5,115 nt of DNA from positions 1-5,115 of the forward strand of contig JBLHJX010000345.1 of assembly GCA_047619225.1 (NCBI GenBank). Direction: 5' to 3'. Shown piece by piece: positions 1 through 5,115 of this stretch; position 1 is the first letter of the stretch; the number at the start of each line of letters is the position of its first letter. Under the pieces are notes generated by a model. The model was not told the origin of the DNA. It saw only the letters and a list, made by a program, of their open reading frames with translations, and searched no databases. Source of the DNA: JABIFK01 sp047619225. Lineage in GTDB: Bacteria > Latescibacterota > UBA2968. Made by a program: the position numbers and the translations under genes.

Positions 1-638
1 TAAATTGTGAGCGGGCACGCATTATGGGTGTGTCTGTTAGTTGGTGGCCCAGTGATGGCATTGGTGTGCAACGGGGAGCCGATGTGCAGGTGATTCACTG
101 TCAGGCGCACCATTGTCGCGGTCATGGGTATCACCCGGGAACTGGGTTGGGCAACAGTGTTTGGTCGCATAATATTGGACGCAATAATGGAGCCGATGGG
201 TTGTATTTCTGTATGCGGGTGCATCACTCTGTGTGCAGTGACAGCGTGTTTGAGGGCAATGGCCAACATGGCATTGGTGGTGTGGGAAATGGTTTTGATC
301 ACCACGATATTATCAGCAACAATGTGTGTGCAAATAATGGCATGTGCGGCATTGATGCCAATCGGGGAGAAGAGCAGGTGATTACGGGAAATTTGTTGCT
401 GAATAATTCACAAAAAGATCCTGGTAAATGGCCAGGCATTCGGATGAATGATTTGTTGCGGACTCTTGTGCAGGGCAACCGCTGTGCCGATGACCAAGAA
501 ACACCCACGCAAACGCAAGGGATCATCGAAAGTGGTGCGAGTGATTATAATTTGATCAGTGGCAACTTGTGTGTGGGGATGGTTGAAGCGGTTACGGCAG
601 TGGGTAGGAACAGTCGGGCAGAAGGAAATTTGGTTTAG
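1..638 (+). CDS. Right-handed parallel beta-helix repeat protein, C-terminal part (5' end outside window)
   Basis: The frame is open from the first base, and seven codons precede the first in-frame ATG at 24, so the gene begins upstream and that ATG is probably internal. About 211 residues are visible, ending at a TAG stop. They show the short, irregular, Asn- and Gly-rich rungs of pectate-lyase-like beta-helices: repeated units such as NNGADGL, FEGNGQHGIGG, ISNNVCANNGMCGI, ITGNLLLNNS and ISGNLCVG, each an 'N/G turn followed by a hydrophobic strand'. Such folds usually bind or cleave polysaccharides, but no catalytic site can be assigned from this part. The fragment is rich in Cys (9) and His (11, all in the first half), which is unusual for this fold. 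There is no C-terminal anchor or sorting tail; it ends directly after a rung. The next gene starts 98 bases downstream on the same strand. The fold call is firm; substrate and activity are unknown. Confidence 0.82.
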   Translation, partial: NCERARIMGVSVSWWPSDGIGVQRGADVQVIHCQAHHCRGHGYHPGTGLGNSVWSHNIGRNNGADGLYFCMRVHHSVCSDSVFEGNGQHGIGGVGNGFDHHDIISNNVCANNGMCGIDANRGEEQVITGNLLLNNSQKDPGKWPGIRMNDLLRTLVQGNRCADDQETPTQTQGIIESGASDYNLISGNLCVGMVEAVTAVGRNSRAEGNLV

Positions 639-725
639 GATAGATATGAGAAGATCAGGTTTTGGTTTCTTACAGATTTTGATGTGAAACGTATCTTTGT
701 GGGTTCTACGAGATTTTTTGATAAG

Positions 726-730
726 TAAGG
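726..730 (+). promoter_or_regulatory. Shine-Dalgarno (TAAGG) fixing a TTG start
   Basis: TAAGG lies six bases before the TTG at 737. No ATG or GTG is available in frame nearby; the next in-frame ATG is at 782. This site is the main reason for choosing the TTG start of the ornithine cyclodeaminase-family gene. Confidence 0.65.
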
Positions 731-736
731 TGTTCA

Positions 737-1708
737 TTGGATCAGATAATTAAAATTTCAGATGAAGATGTGGCATCATTTATGACCCCAGCAGATTTTG
801 TTGCCAGTTGCGATGCTGCATTTCAATTGTATGGCACGGGTGAGATGGTGAATCCTGCGCGTGAGGAATCGCTGAGCCAAGAAGAGGGGATGGATTTGTT
901 TCATTTGGTTTTGCCAGGTGAGTGGACCGGCAGGTATCGTGGACAAAAGGTGATTGAGGAGCGATCGGATGTCAAAACGGGGCGATTGGGTGAACGAACG
1001 GCCAAAATTGAATTGGAAGATTTGAAGACGGGGCACCGAGTTGTTTTTGATGCGGAACATATCACCAATATGAGAACGGGAGCTGCAGGTGTTTTGGGCG
1101 CTCAGTATTTGTGTCAAAGGCCCATTTCAAAGGTGGCTATCTTGGGCACTGGGCGTATTGCCAAGGCGTTGGCTCTGTGCGCTGATGTGGCGCTCAAACC
1201 AGAGGTGATTCAAGTCACGAGTCGCTCTGAGGCCAATCGTGAGGCTTTTGCCAATGAGGTGGCAGATCATTTGACATGTAAATTGCAAATGATGACAACA
1301 ATTGAAATGTGTGTGTCTGAAGCAGATGTCGTTTTGGCCTCAGTGCCAACACCCCAGCCTGTGTTGCTTAAGGATATGGTGTCTGAACACGCTCATATTT
1401 CTGTATTGGGCGGGGATCAGCGTACCCAACAATTGGAACAGGCACTTTTTTTAAGCCGAAAGATTGTGCCAGATCATTTAGAGCAGGTTTTGAAATCTGG
1501 AGAATTTTTGTCGGCCAATCAAGCTGGACAAGAGATCTTATGGGTAAAAGATGGCGCTGGAATGACACAGCATGTCGGCCATGCTGCCCTTGGGAAATTA
1601 GAAAATCTGCGCGGGCGAGGTGCAATTGTGTATTTTTCTGGTATGGCCATTCAAGATGTGCATGCTGCATCTGTGGTCTGGCAACGCTACTTGGCGTATA
1701 AAGTATGA
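737..1708 (+). CDS. Ornithine cyclodeaminase / mu-crystallin family NAD(P)-dependent enzyme
   Basis: This 323-residue protein has the usual length of the family, whose members include ornithine cyclodeaminase, alanine dehydrogenase (archaeal type), ketimine reductases and opine/staphylopine-pathway enzymes. Visible landmarks are: an N-terminal 'ISDEDVASFMTPADFV' segment (about 7-22) typical of the family start; Lys71 in 'GQKV', at the position of the substrate-contacting Lys; 'MRTGAAGVLGAQYL' (112-125), the signature before the nucleotide-binding domain; the Rossmann loop 'VAILGTGRIAKA' (133-144); 'LGGD' with Asp227 at the expected catalytic-Asp position; and a C-terminal 'SGMAIQDVHAA' (301-311) that matches the family's 'G.AIeDvaaA'. 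The start is TTG with TAAGG six bases upstream; starting at the ATG at 782 would remove conserved N-terminal residues. The segment after Lys71 (ERSDVKTGRLGERTAK) departs from the classical proline- and Asn-containing loop of true ornithine cyclodeaminases, so the substrate cannot be stated. The enzyme is probably cytoplasmic. The family call is strong; the specific reaction is not. Confidence 0.9.
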   Translation: MDQIIKISDEDVASFMTPADFVASCDAAFQLYGTGEMVNPAREESLSQEEGMDLFHLVLPGEWTGRYRGQKVIEERSDVKTGRLGERTAKIELEDLKTGHRVVFDAEHITNMRTGAAGVLGAQYLCQRPISKVAILGTGRIAKALALCADVALKPEVIQVTSRSEANREAFANEVADHLTCKLQMMTTIEMCVSEADVVLASVPTPQPVLLKDMVSEHAHISVLGGDQRTQQLEQALFLSRKIVPDHLEQVLKSGEFLSANQAGQEILWVKDGAGMTQHVGHAALGKLENLRGRGAIVYFSGMAIQDVHAASVVWQRYLAYKV

Positions 1709-1783
1709 ATTTTATTAAACTTTTTGGGTTTTGATTGCGTCTAACGGTGGTGGGCTATTTTTAATTTTTGTGCGCGATCTGAT

Positions 1784-1787
1784 GAGG
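1784..1787 (+). promoter_or_regulatory. Shine-Dalgarno (GAGG) favouring the start at 1794
   Basis: GAGG is followed by six bases and then ATG at 1794. Other in-frame candidates are TTG 1731, ATG 1782 and ATG 1788. The first has no convincing ribosome site, and 1782 and 1788 overlap or abut this GAGG. The choice at 1794 also gives a compact signal peptide that begins Met-Tyr-Gly-Arg-Arg. Confidence 0.55.
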
Positions 1788-1793
1788 ATGTAT

Positions 1794-4142
1794 ATGTACG
1801 GACGGCGATTGGTTTTCCTTTTTTTATGCTTCTTATATGGTTTAACAACACCCTCGCTGGCTCAGCGTGAAGGTGTGACGGGCGTGTTCATGGGTACTGT
1901 GACCACGCCTTCTGGTGCGCCCGTAGCCAATGCACAGATCGTGGTTATCCCTGCCGATCAGGCACTGGTTGGGCGACAGAATCGCCATCGAACCGATCAA
2001 GAGGGCACGTTTCGTTTGCGTCTACCGGTTGGGCAATATTGGGTGCAAGTTGGGGCTGTGGGATTTGTACCGCATTGGTATGAAGATGCTCAGGGACGTA
2101 GTGAAGCTGTGCCTGTTGTGATTTCTGAACCGGGGGCCGAAGTGGTGTGGCCTGTTGTTGTGACACCTATTGCTTCGGTGTTTGGGCAAGTGGTCGATGT
2201 GTCGTCTGGCCAGCGGGTAGATGCAGGGGTTGTGCTTATTGAGGGACTGGCAACGCGTTTGCGAAAGCGTGCTGTTATTGCCGATGGATTTTTTATTGCC
2301 GAAGGGCTCATTCCTGGGCCCTATCGCATCCAAGCTTTGGTTGCTGGTTATGTTACAGAGGAAGCGGGGGTGGTCTTGGGTGTTGGTGATGCTCTGGGAC
2401 CTATTCAGGTTGCTCTTTCAAAAGGTTTGTCGGTATCTGGGCGCGTTATGGGACAAAGCGGCGAGGTTATCGAAGGCGTCGCAATCACAGCCCGGTCGGT
2501 GAGCCGTGATGATCGTATGCAGGGCGCGGTTTCATTGGCAGATGGCACATATCAGATATCAGGGTTGGTACCTGGTGCCTATACACTTGAGGCGCGTAAG
2601 GTTGGATTTGTCAATCAGTTCTATAATGGGCAAAATAACAAGATCGACGCTACTGTGTTGCTTTTCGGTGAAGATCAGGTGCGAACTGGAGTCAATTTTG
2701 TATTGGGCCAGGTTGGGGCGATTGTCGGGCAGGTAACCGATGCTCAAAACCAGCCTATTGTTGGGGCACGTGTGGTGGCAGAGCCCCTGGGCAAAGGGCA
2801 ACGGCAACAGGCTCGATCGGATAAAGATGGGCACTATGTTTTGGCCCAAGTAGCCAAGGGTGCATATTTGGTTCGCGCAGTTGCAGATGGTTATATGCCA
2901 TTTTATTATGATGGTGTGCAAACAAATGGAGAAGCAACATCGGTGTCTGTGGCGGATGATACGCACACCGATGCTGTTAACTTTGTGTTGCTACCAGGGG
3001 GTAAGATTGTCGGGCAGGTTCGCGATGTGGATTCGAATAAGTCCATTGGTGATGCCCTGGTGTCTGCGCGTTGGCTTGAACACCAAGGAACCTGGCAGAC
3101 TCAAACGGATGGGTTCGGTAACTTTGAATTGGGTGATTTACCCAGCGGTGACTTTTTGTTGCAAGTGCAAGGCCGTCGATACATTACTGGATTTTATGAA
3201 CATGCCCAAGATCCTGGGCAAGCAAACCAGATATCTGTGCAAGCAGGTAAGACGGTTTCAGATGTCACATTTGCTCTGACCCGGCGGCAACGAGGTGATT
3301 TTGATGGGAATGGTGCCATAGATTTTAAAGATTTGATGCAGTTGGTGCGCCATTTGATGGGTCGGAAAGATTTTGATATGCAATTAGATTTGAAGGAAGA
3401 TGGTGAGATTGGCGTGTCTGATCTTCTTGCCTTCATTCATCTACCTGCCTCGAAAGTGGCATCTGAACAAGGTCAGTTGCACTGGCAACCCGTGGATAAC
3501 GATCCTCAGATTTTGGCTGTAGAATTGGGTATTGACAACATGCCAGCAGCAAAAGGTTATGTCTTACAGGTGAATTATGACTCTGATGCGGCCGAATTGC
3601 TGGGGGCCCACGAGACGGATACGGGCGCTTTTGCTGGGCACCCCTTGCTGGTGCAACGTCACAGCGGTAGTGTTCTCATTGCCTTAGATGGCGAGGATAT
3701 GACACCCGATGAAAAACAAGGGTCGCTTGTTCAGCTTCGATTTCGTTTAAAGGGCGACGCAACCTCTGTGCCGCTAGACATCGCAACCGCGTGGTTGTTT
3801 GCAGAAGACGGACAGTTGGTTCCTGTTGGAGTGCCGGCAAAATTTATGCTTGCAATGCCTCCTCAAGCTTTTCGTTTGATGCAGAATGTGCCCAATCCCT
3901 TTAATCCGACCACGACCATTGCCTTTGAACTGCCTGAGGCAGTGGATGTGGATGTGGCTGTTTATAATTTGGTAGGGCAGCGTCTACGGACCTTGGTGAG
4001 TGAACACAAGGCACCTGGGAGATATCAAGTGGTTTGGGATGGAAAAGACGATTCGAAACGCGATGTGTCAAGTGGGGTTTATTTTTATAGGTATCGTGCC
4101 GGTGATTTTTGGGCGACTCGGCGGATGTTATTGGTTCGATAG
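1794..4142 (+). CDS. Secreted multidomain protein: five carboxypeptidase-regulatory-like repeats, dockerin, cohesin-like domain, FlgD-Ig/T9SS-like tail
   Basis: The product has 782 residues from ATG 1794; an in-frame TTG at 1731 would add 21 residues without a good ribosome site. Residues 1-23 are a signal peptide: two Arg, a hydrophobic core LVFLFLCFLYGL, and cleavage after Ser-Leu-Ala before Gln24. Residues about 28-498 hold five beta-sandwich repeats of the carboxypeptidase regulatory-like type, each with an opening 'G-x-V' strand, a 'DG-x-(Y/F)' turn and a 'GxYxxxAxxxGY/GF' ending. Four of them also have a 'FY/WY' plus acidic-residue or Asn motif. Residues 501-550 are a type I dockerin: its first calcium loop is complete (Asp502, Asp504, Asn506, Asp510, Asp513), while the second has Lys534 at position 3 and Gly540 at position 9. 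Residues 560-687 resemble a cohesin (VELGIDN, YVLQVNYDSD, LVQLRFRLKG). Residues 692-782 are a FlgD-Ig/sorting-like tail (NVPNPFNPTTTI, SGVYFYRYRAGDF, TRRMLLVR). It is probably exported to the cell surface or outside, as an adhesive or scaffold protein. No enzyme domain is seen. A terminator follows. The domain calls are by eye; the cohesin is the least certain. Confidence 0.88.
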   Translation: MYGRRLVFLFLCFLYGLTTPSLAQREGVTGVFMGTVTTPSGAPVANAQIVVIPADQALVGRQNRHRTDQEGTFRLRLPVGQYWVQVGAVGFVPHWYEDAQGRSEAVPVVISEPGAEVVWPVVVTPIASVFGQVVDVSSGQRVDAGVVLIEGLATRLRKRAVIADGFFIAEGLIPGPYRIQALVAGYVTEEAGVVLGVGDALGPIQVALSKGLSVSGRVMGQSGEVIEGVAITARSVSRDDRMQGAVSLADGTYQISGLVPGAYTLEARKVGFVNQFYNGQNNKIDATVLLFGEDQVRTGVNFVLGQVGAIVGQVTDAQNQPIVGARVVAEPLGKGQRQQARSDKDGHYVLAQVAKGAYLVRAVADGYMPFYYDGVQTNGEATSVSVADDTHTDAVNFVLLPGGKIVGQVRDVDSNKSIGDALVSARWLEHQGTWQTQTDGFGNFELGDLPSGDFLLQVQGRRYITGFYEHAQDPGQANQISVQAGKTVSDVTFALTRRQRGDFDGNGAIDFKDLMQLVRHLMGRKDFDMQLDLKEDGEIGVSDLLAFIHLPASKVASEQGQLHWQPVDNDPQILAVELGIDNMPAAKGYVLQVNYDSDAAELLGAHETDTGAFAGHPLLVQRHSGSVLIALDGEDMTPDEKQGSLVQLRFRLKGDATSVPLDIATAWLFAEDGQLVPVGVPAKFMLAMPPQAFRLMQNVPNPFNPTTTIAFELPEAVDVDVAVYNLVGQRLRTLVSEHKAPGRYQVVWDGKDDSKRDVSSGVYFYRYRAGDFWATRRMLLVR
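1875..3287 (+). repeat. Five tandem carboxypeptidase-regulatory-like domain repeats (protein-level)
   Basis: The repeats begin at protein residues about 28, 127, 211, 307 and 403 of the secreted protein. The last two units are exactly 95 codons apart at their 'IVGQV' strands, and units three to four are about 96 apart, whereas unit two is shorter (about 85) and lacks the 'FY' motif. Units four and five share an identical 15-base stretch at 2720-2734 and 3005-3019, in register with the domain boundary. The other units have diverged at the DNA level. The repeats are probably structural spacers or adhesive modules. Confidence 0.75.
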
Positions 4143-4170
4143 TTGGGTAAAATATGATAGAAGAGTAAGA

Positions 4171-4197
4171 GGGTAGGCGATCCGCCTGCCCTTTTTT
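4171..4197 (+). terminator. Rho-independent terminator of the secreted-protein gene
   Basis: A 9-bp GC-rich stem (GGGTAGGCG with CGCCTGCCC, one G-T wobble) closes a 3-base loop and is followed directly by six T. It lies 29 bases after the TAG stop at 4140-4142. On the opposite strand the stem is not followed by a run of T, so it acts in the + direction only. It ends the transcript that contains the secreted protein and possibly the two genes before it. Confidence 0.92.
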
Positions 4198-4237
4198 ATT
4201 GCGTAAAAGGAATCGGGCGTGTATTATCACTGGGCAC

Positions 4238-4262
4238 ATTTTGTGGCTAATAGCCACAAAAT
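4238..4262. repeat. 25-bp palindrome with 12-bp perfect arms
   Basis: The arms ATTTTGTGGCTA and TAGCCACAAAAT are exact reverse complements around one central A (4250). A run of T begins the first arm and a run of A ends the second, the reverse of a terminator, and no T run follows on either strand, so it is not a rho-independent terminator. It sits about 98 bases before the start of the next + gene and beside a very AT-rich stretch (about 4257-4300). It could be an operator for a dimeric regulator, a recombination or protein-binding site, or a stable hairpin in a leader. Two AGATATT copies at 4268-4274 and 4282-4288 (14-base period) lie just downstream. Confidence 0.7.
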
Positions 4263-4292
4263 ATATGAGATATTTTCATTAAGATATTGTAA

Positions 4293-4298
4293 TATAAT
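4293..4298 (+). promoter_or_regulatory. Possible -10 box (TATAAT) for the gene at 4360
   Basis: An exact TATAAT occurs 61 bases before the ATG at 4360, in the AT-rich stretch downstream of the palindrome and after the previous gene's terminator, where a promoter is expected. No good TTGACA-like -35 is present at 16-18 bases (only T/A-rich sequence around 4270-4276). In so AT-rich a stretch the match may be chance, and the sigma-factor preferences of this organism are unknown. Confidence 0.35.
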
Positions 4299-4348
4299 GA
4301 TCTGGTGTTTTTAAGGTGTGGCCAGTTAAGTGGGTTTTGTGCCTAAGT

Positions 4349-4353
4349 GGAGA
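4349..4353 (+). promoter_or_regulatory. Shine-Dalgarno (GGAGA) selecting ATG 4360
   Basis: GGAGA ends six bases before ATG 4360. The upstream in-frame GTG codons at 4330 and 4339 lack a properly spaced site: the AAGG at 4313-4316 is 13 bases from 4330. The resulting N-terminus Met-Ala-Trp-Leu-Tyr is also how many integrase arm domains begin. Confidence 0.6.
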
Positions 4354-4359
4354 GATGGT

Positions 4360-4869
4360 ATGGCTTGGCTTTATCAGCGAGGCAAAAAGTGGTGGATTGG
4401 TTATTACGATGAAGATGGCAGGCGTGTACGCAAGTCTATTGGTGACTCACGAGAAGTCGCCGAAGTTGCATTGGGGCGTGTTGAAACAGAGATGCGGAAA
4501 AGCAACCCGGACTACCCCATGTTGGTTACTGAAGAAATTGTTGGGTCTCGGAAAATAGATCTGCACGCTGTGAAACATCGCCTCACGAACTACCCTGCTG
4601 TGCGAAGTGCGGTGAATGTGCGAGAATTATTTGCCCGTATTTATGAACAATTGGGTTTCGAGGTGTTGAAATCTCAAGAAGAATTTCCGCACTATGTGCT
4701 GGCAATTGATGGCAAGCCCATTTGCGCCCATGTGGTGGTGCGCAGTCGAGATTTTCAAACCTTAGGCTTGGATGCTCAGGTTTGTGACCGCATTATTTGT
4801 TGGACCGATGACTGGGAAGGTGCACCTATTGCGAGATTAGAACTGTCTCAATATTATGAATTCTTTTAA
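4360..4869 (+). CDS. Integrase-type arm DNA-binding domain fused to a degenerate PD-(D/E)XK-like domain
   Basis: The product has 169 residues from ATG 4360; a GTG at 4330 would add ten. Residues 1-47 look like the N-terminal arm-type (AP2-like) DNA-binding domain of tyrosine recombinases: three strands containing 'YQRGKKWWIGYY', 'DGRRVRKSIG', then a helix 'SREVAEVALGRVETEM'. No catalytic recombinase domain follows and no Arg/His/Tyr active site is present. Residues about 88-165 instead resemble a small restriction-endonuclease-like fold: a helix 'VRELFARIYEQLGFEVLKSQ', then 'FPHYVLAIDGKPI', 'AHVVVRSRDF', 'CDRIICWTDDW' and a last 'IARLEL' strand. Relatives recalled from memory have FPD and an E-x-E at the matching places; here these are His111, His124 and Val126, so the metal site seems lost. 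It is probably a cytoplasmic DNA-binding protein, possibly non-catalytic. It follows an AT-rich promoter-like region with a palindrome and converges on mazG. The arm-domain call is fair; the nuclease-fold call is moderate; the biological role is unknown. Confidence 0.72.
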   Translation: MAWLYQRGKKWWIGYYDEDGRRVRKSIGDSREVAEVALGRVETEMRKSNPDYPMLVTEEIVGSRKIDLHAVKHRLTNYPAVRSAVNVRELFARIYEQLGFEVLKSQEEFPHYVLAIDGKPICAHVVVRSRDFQTLGLDAQVCDRIICWTDDWEGAPIARLELSQYYEFF

Positions 4870-4870
4870 G

Positions 4871-5115
4871 TTAGACGTGTTTTGCATTTTCCCAGAGTAT
4901 GTCCATTTCCTCTAAGGTCGCGCCTTGGGGAGATTGCCCTTTCTTCTTAAGCTCAGCTTCAATATATGCAAATCGGTTTTGGAACTTCGCTATGGTTTGG
5001 GTTAGGGCTTCTTCTGGGTCGATTTTGAGAAAACGTGCCAAATTGACCAGCGAAAAGAGTACGTCACCGAATTCTTCTTGTTTCTCCTCTTGAGTCTGAG
5101 CATTCTGCAATTCTT
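4871..5115 (-). CDS. mazG: MazG nucleoside triphosphate pyrophosphohydrolase, C-terminal part (5' end outside window)
   Basis: The minus-strand frame is open to the window edge. The TTG at 5110 codes an internal Leu, preceded by a Glu codon, so the real start lies beyond 5115. The 80 visible residues match the end of the second MazG domain: 'QEEFGDVLFSLVNLARFL' with the metal-binding Glu-x-x-Asp half of the motif, 'IDPEEAL', 'KFQNRFAYIE', and the final 'ATLEEMDILWENAK'. MazG hydrolyses NTPs/dNTPs to the monophosphate and pyrophosphate; in E. coli it also affects (p)ppGpp levels. It is a cytoplasmic enzyme of about 260 residues, so roughly the last third is here. The gene ends one base from the stop of the convergent + gene. 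No T-run terminator is visible for it within the window. Confidence 0.92.
   Translation of the reverse strand, partial: ELQNAQTQEEKQEEFGDVLFSLVNLARFLKIDPEEALTQTIAKFQNRFAYIEAELKKKGQSPQGATLEEMDILWENAKHV

Noticed and set aside
639..736. Promoter or terminator between the beta-helix gene and the cyclodeaminase-family gene
   Set aside because: No stem followed by a T run and no well-spaced -35/-10 pair was found; only the Shine-Dalgarno before the TTG start is convincing.
1731..1765. Promoter-like TTGATT (1731-1736) with TATTTT (1756-1761) before the secreted-protein gene
   Set aside because: The spacer is 19 bases and both boxes are weak; not distinguishable from chance in a T-rich gap.
1731..1793. 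Longer N-terminus of the secreted protein from TTG 1731
   Set aside because: The extra 21 residues precede the Arg-Arg and hydrophobic core of the signal peptide, and no good ribosome site stands before 1731, whereas GAGG is well placed for 1794.
4238..4262. Palindrome as a rho-independent terminator
   Set aside because: T run precedes and A run follows the stem on both strands; no U tract would follow the hairpin in RNA in either direction.
4360..4869. A full tyrosine recombinase / complete integrase
   Set aside because: Only the arm-type DNA-binding segment is present; at 169 residues there is no catalytic domain with the Arg-His-Arg-Tyr set.
4871..5110. A complete small MazG-like protein starting at the TTG at 5110
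   Set aside because: The frame continues past the TTG to the window edge, and the residues match the interior of a MazG domain lacking its first metal-binding helix, so this is the end of a longer gene.
1..5115. CRISPR array, tRNA or rRNA genes, insertion sequence
   Set aside because: No short regularly spaced direct repeats, no cloverleaf or rRNA-like stretch and no transposase or terminal inverted repeats were seen; the remaining open frames overlap real genes as shadows.

Overview
The window is a five-gene stretch of bacterial chromosome. Two genes run off the edges. The base composition looks roughly balanced (not computed). The best taxonomic clue is the large secreted protein in the middle. 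It combines tandem carboxypeptidase-regulatory-like domains, a dockerin, a cohesin-like domain and a C-terminal FlgD-Ig/type IX-sorting-like tail with the NPFNPTT signature. This architecture is typical of the FCB superphylum and neighbouring uncultured lineages (Latescibacterota, KSB1, Marinimicrobia, Poribacteria-like genomes). The frequent TTG starts and the beta-helix protein fit such a source. The assignment is inference, not a search result.

Layout. 1-638 (+): the C-terminal part of a right-handed parallel beta-helix protein. 737-1708 (+): an ornithine cyclodeaminase/mu-crystallin family NAD(P)-binding enzyme that starts at TTG behind a good Shine-Dalgarno. 1794-4142 (+): a 782-residue exported multidomain protein, closed by a clear rho-independent terminator at 4171-4197. 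4198-4359: an intergenic region with a 25-bp near-perfect palindrome (4238-4262) and a very AT-rich stretch carrying a possible -10 box. 4360-4869 (+): a small protein that joins an integrase-type arm DNA-binding domain to what looks like a catalytically degenerate PD-(D/E)XK nuclease fold. 4871-5115 (-): the C-terminal part of MazG, convergent with the previous gene and one base away from it.

How the genes relate. The first three genes share a strand with gaps of about 85-100 bases and only one clear terminator, after the third. They could be co-transcribed, but no shared pathway is evident. The secreted protein is probably a surface or extracellular adhesive or scaffold component. The beta-helix protein could be a polysaccharide-binding or polysaccharide-degrading protein, but its N-terminus lies outside the window. 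The palindrome/AT-rich region plus the integrase-arm/nuclease-like fusion is the most unusual part. MazG is a housekeeping nucleotide pyrophosphohydrolase and is probably unrelated to its neighbour.
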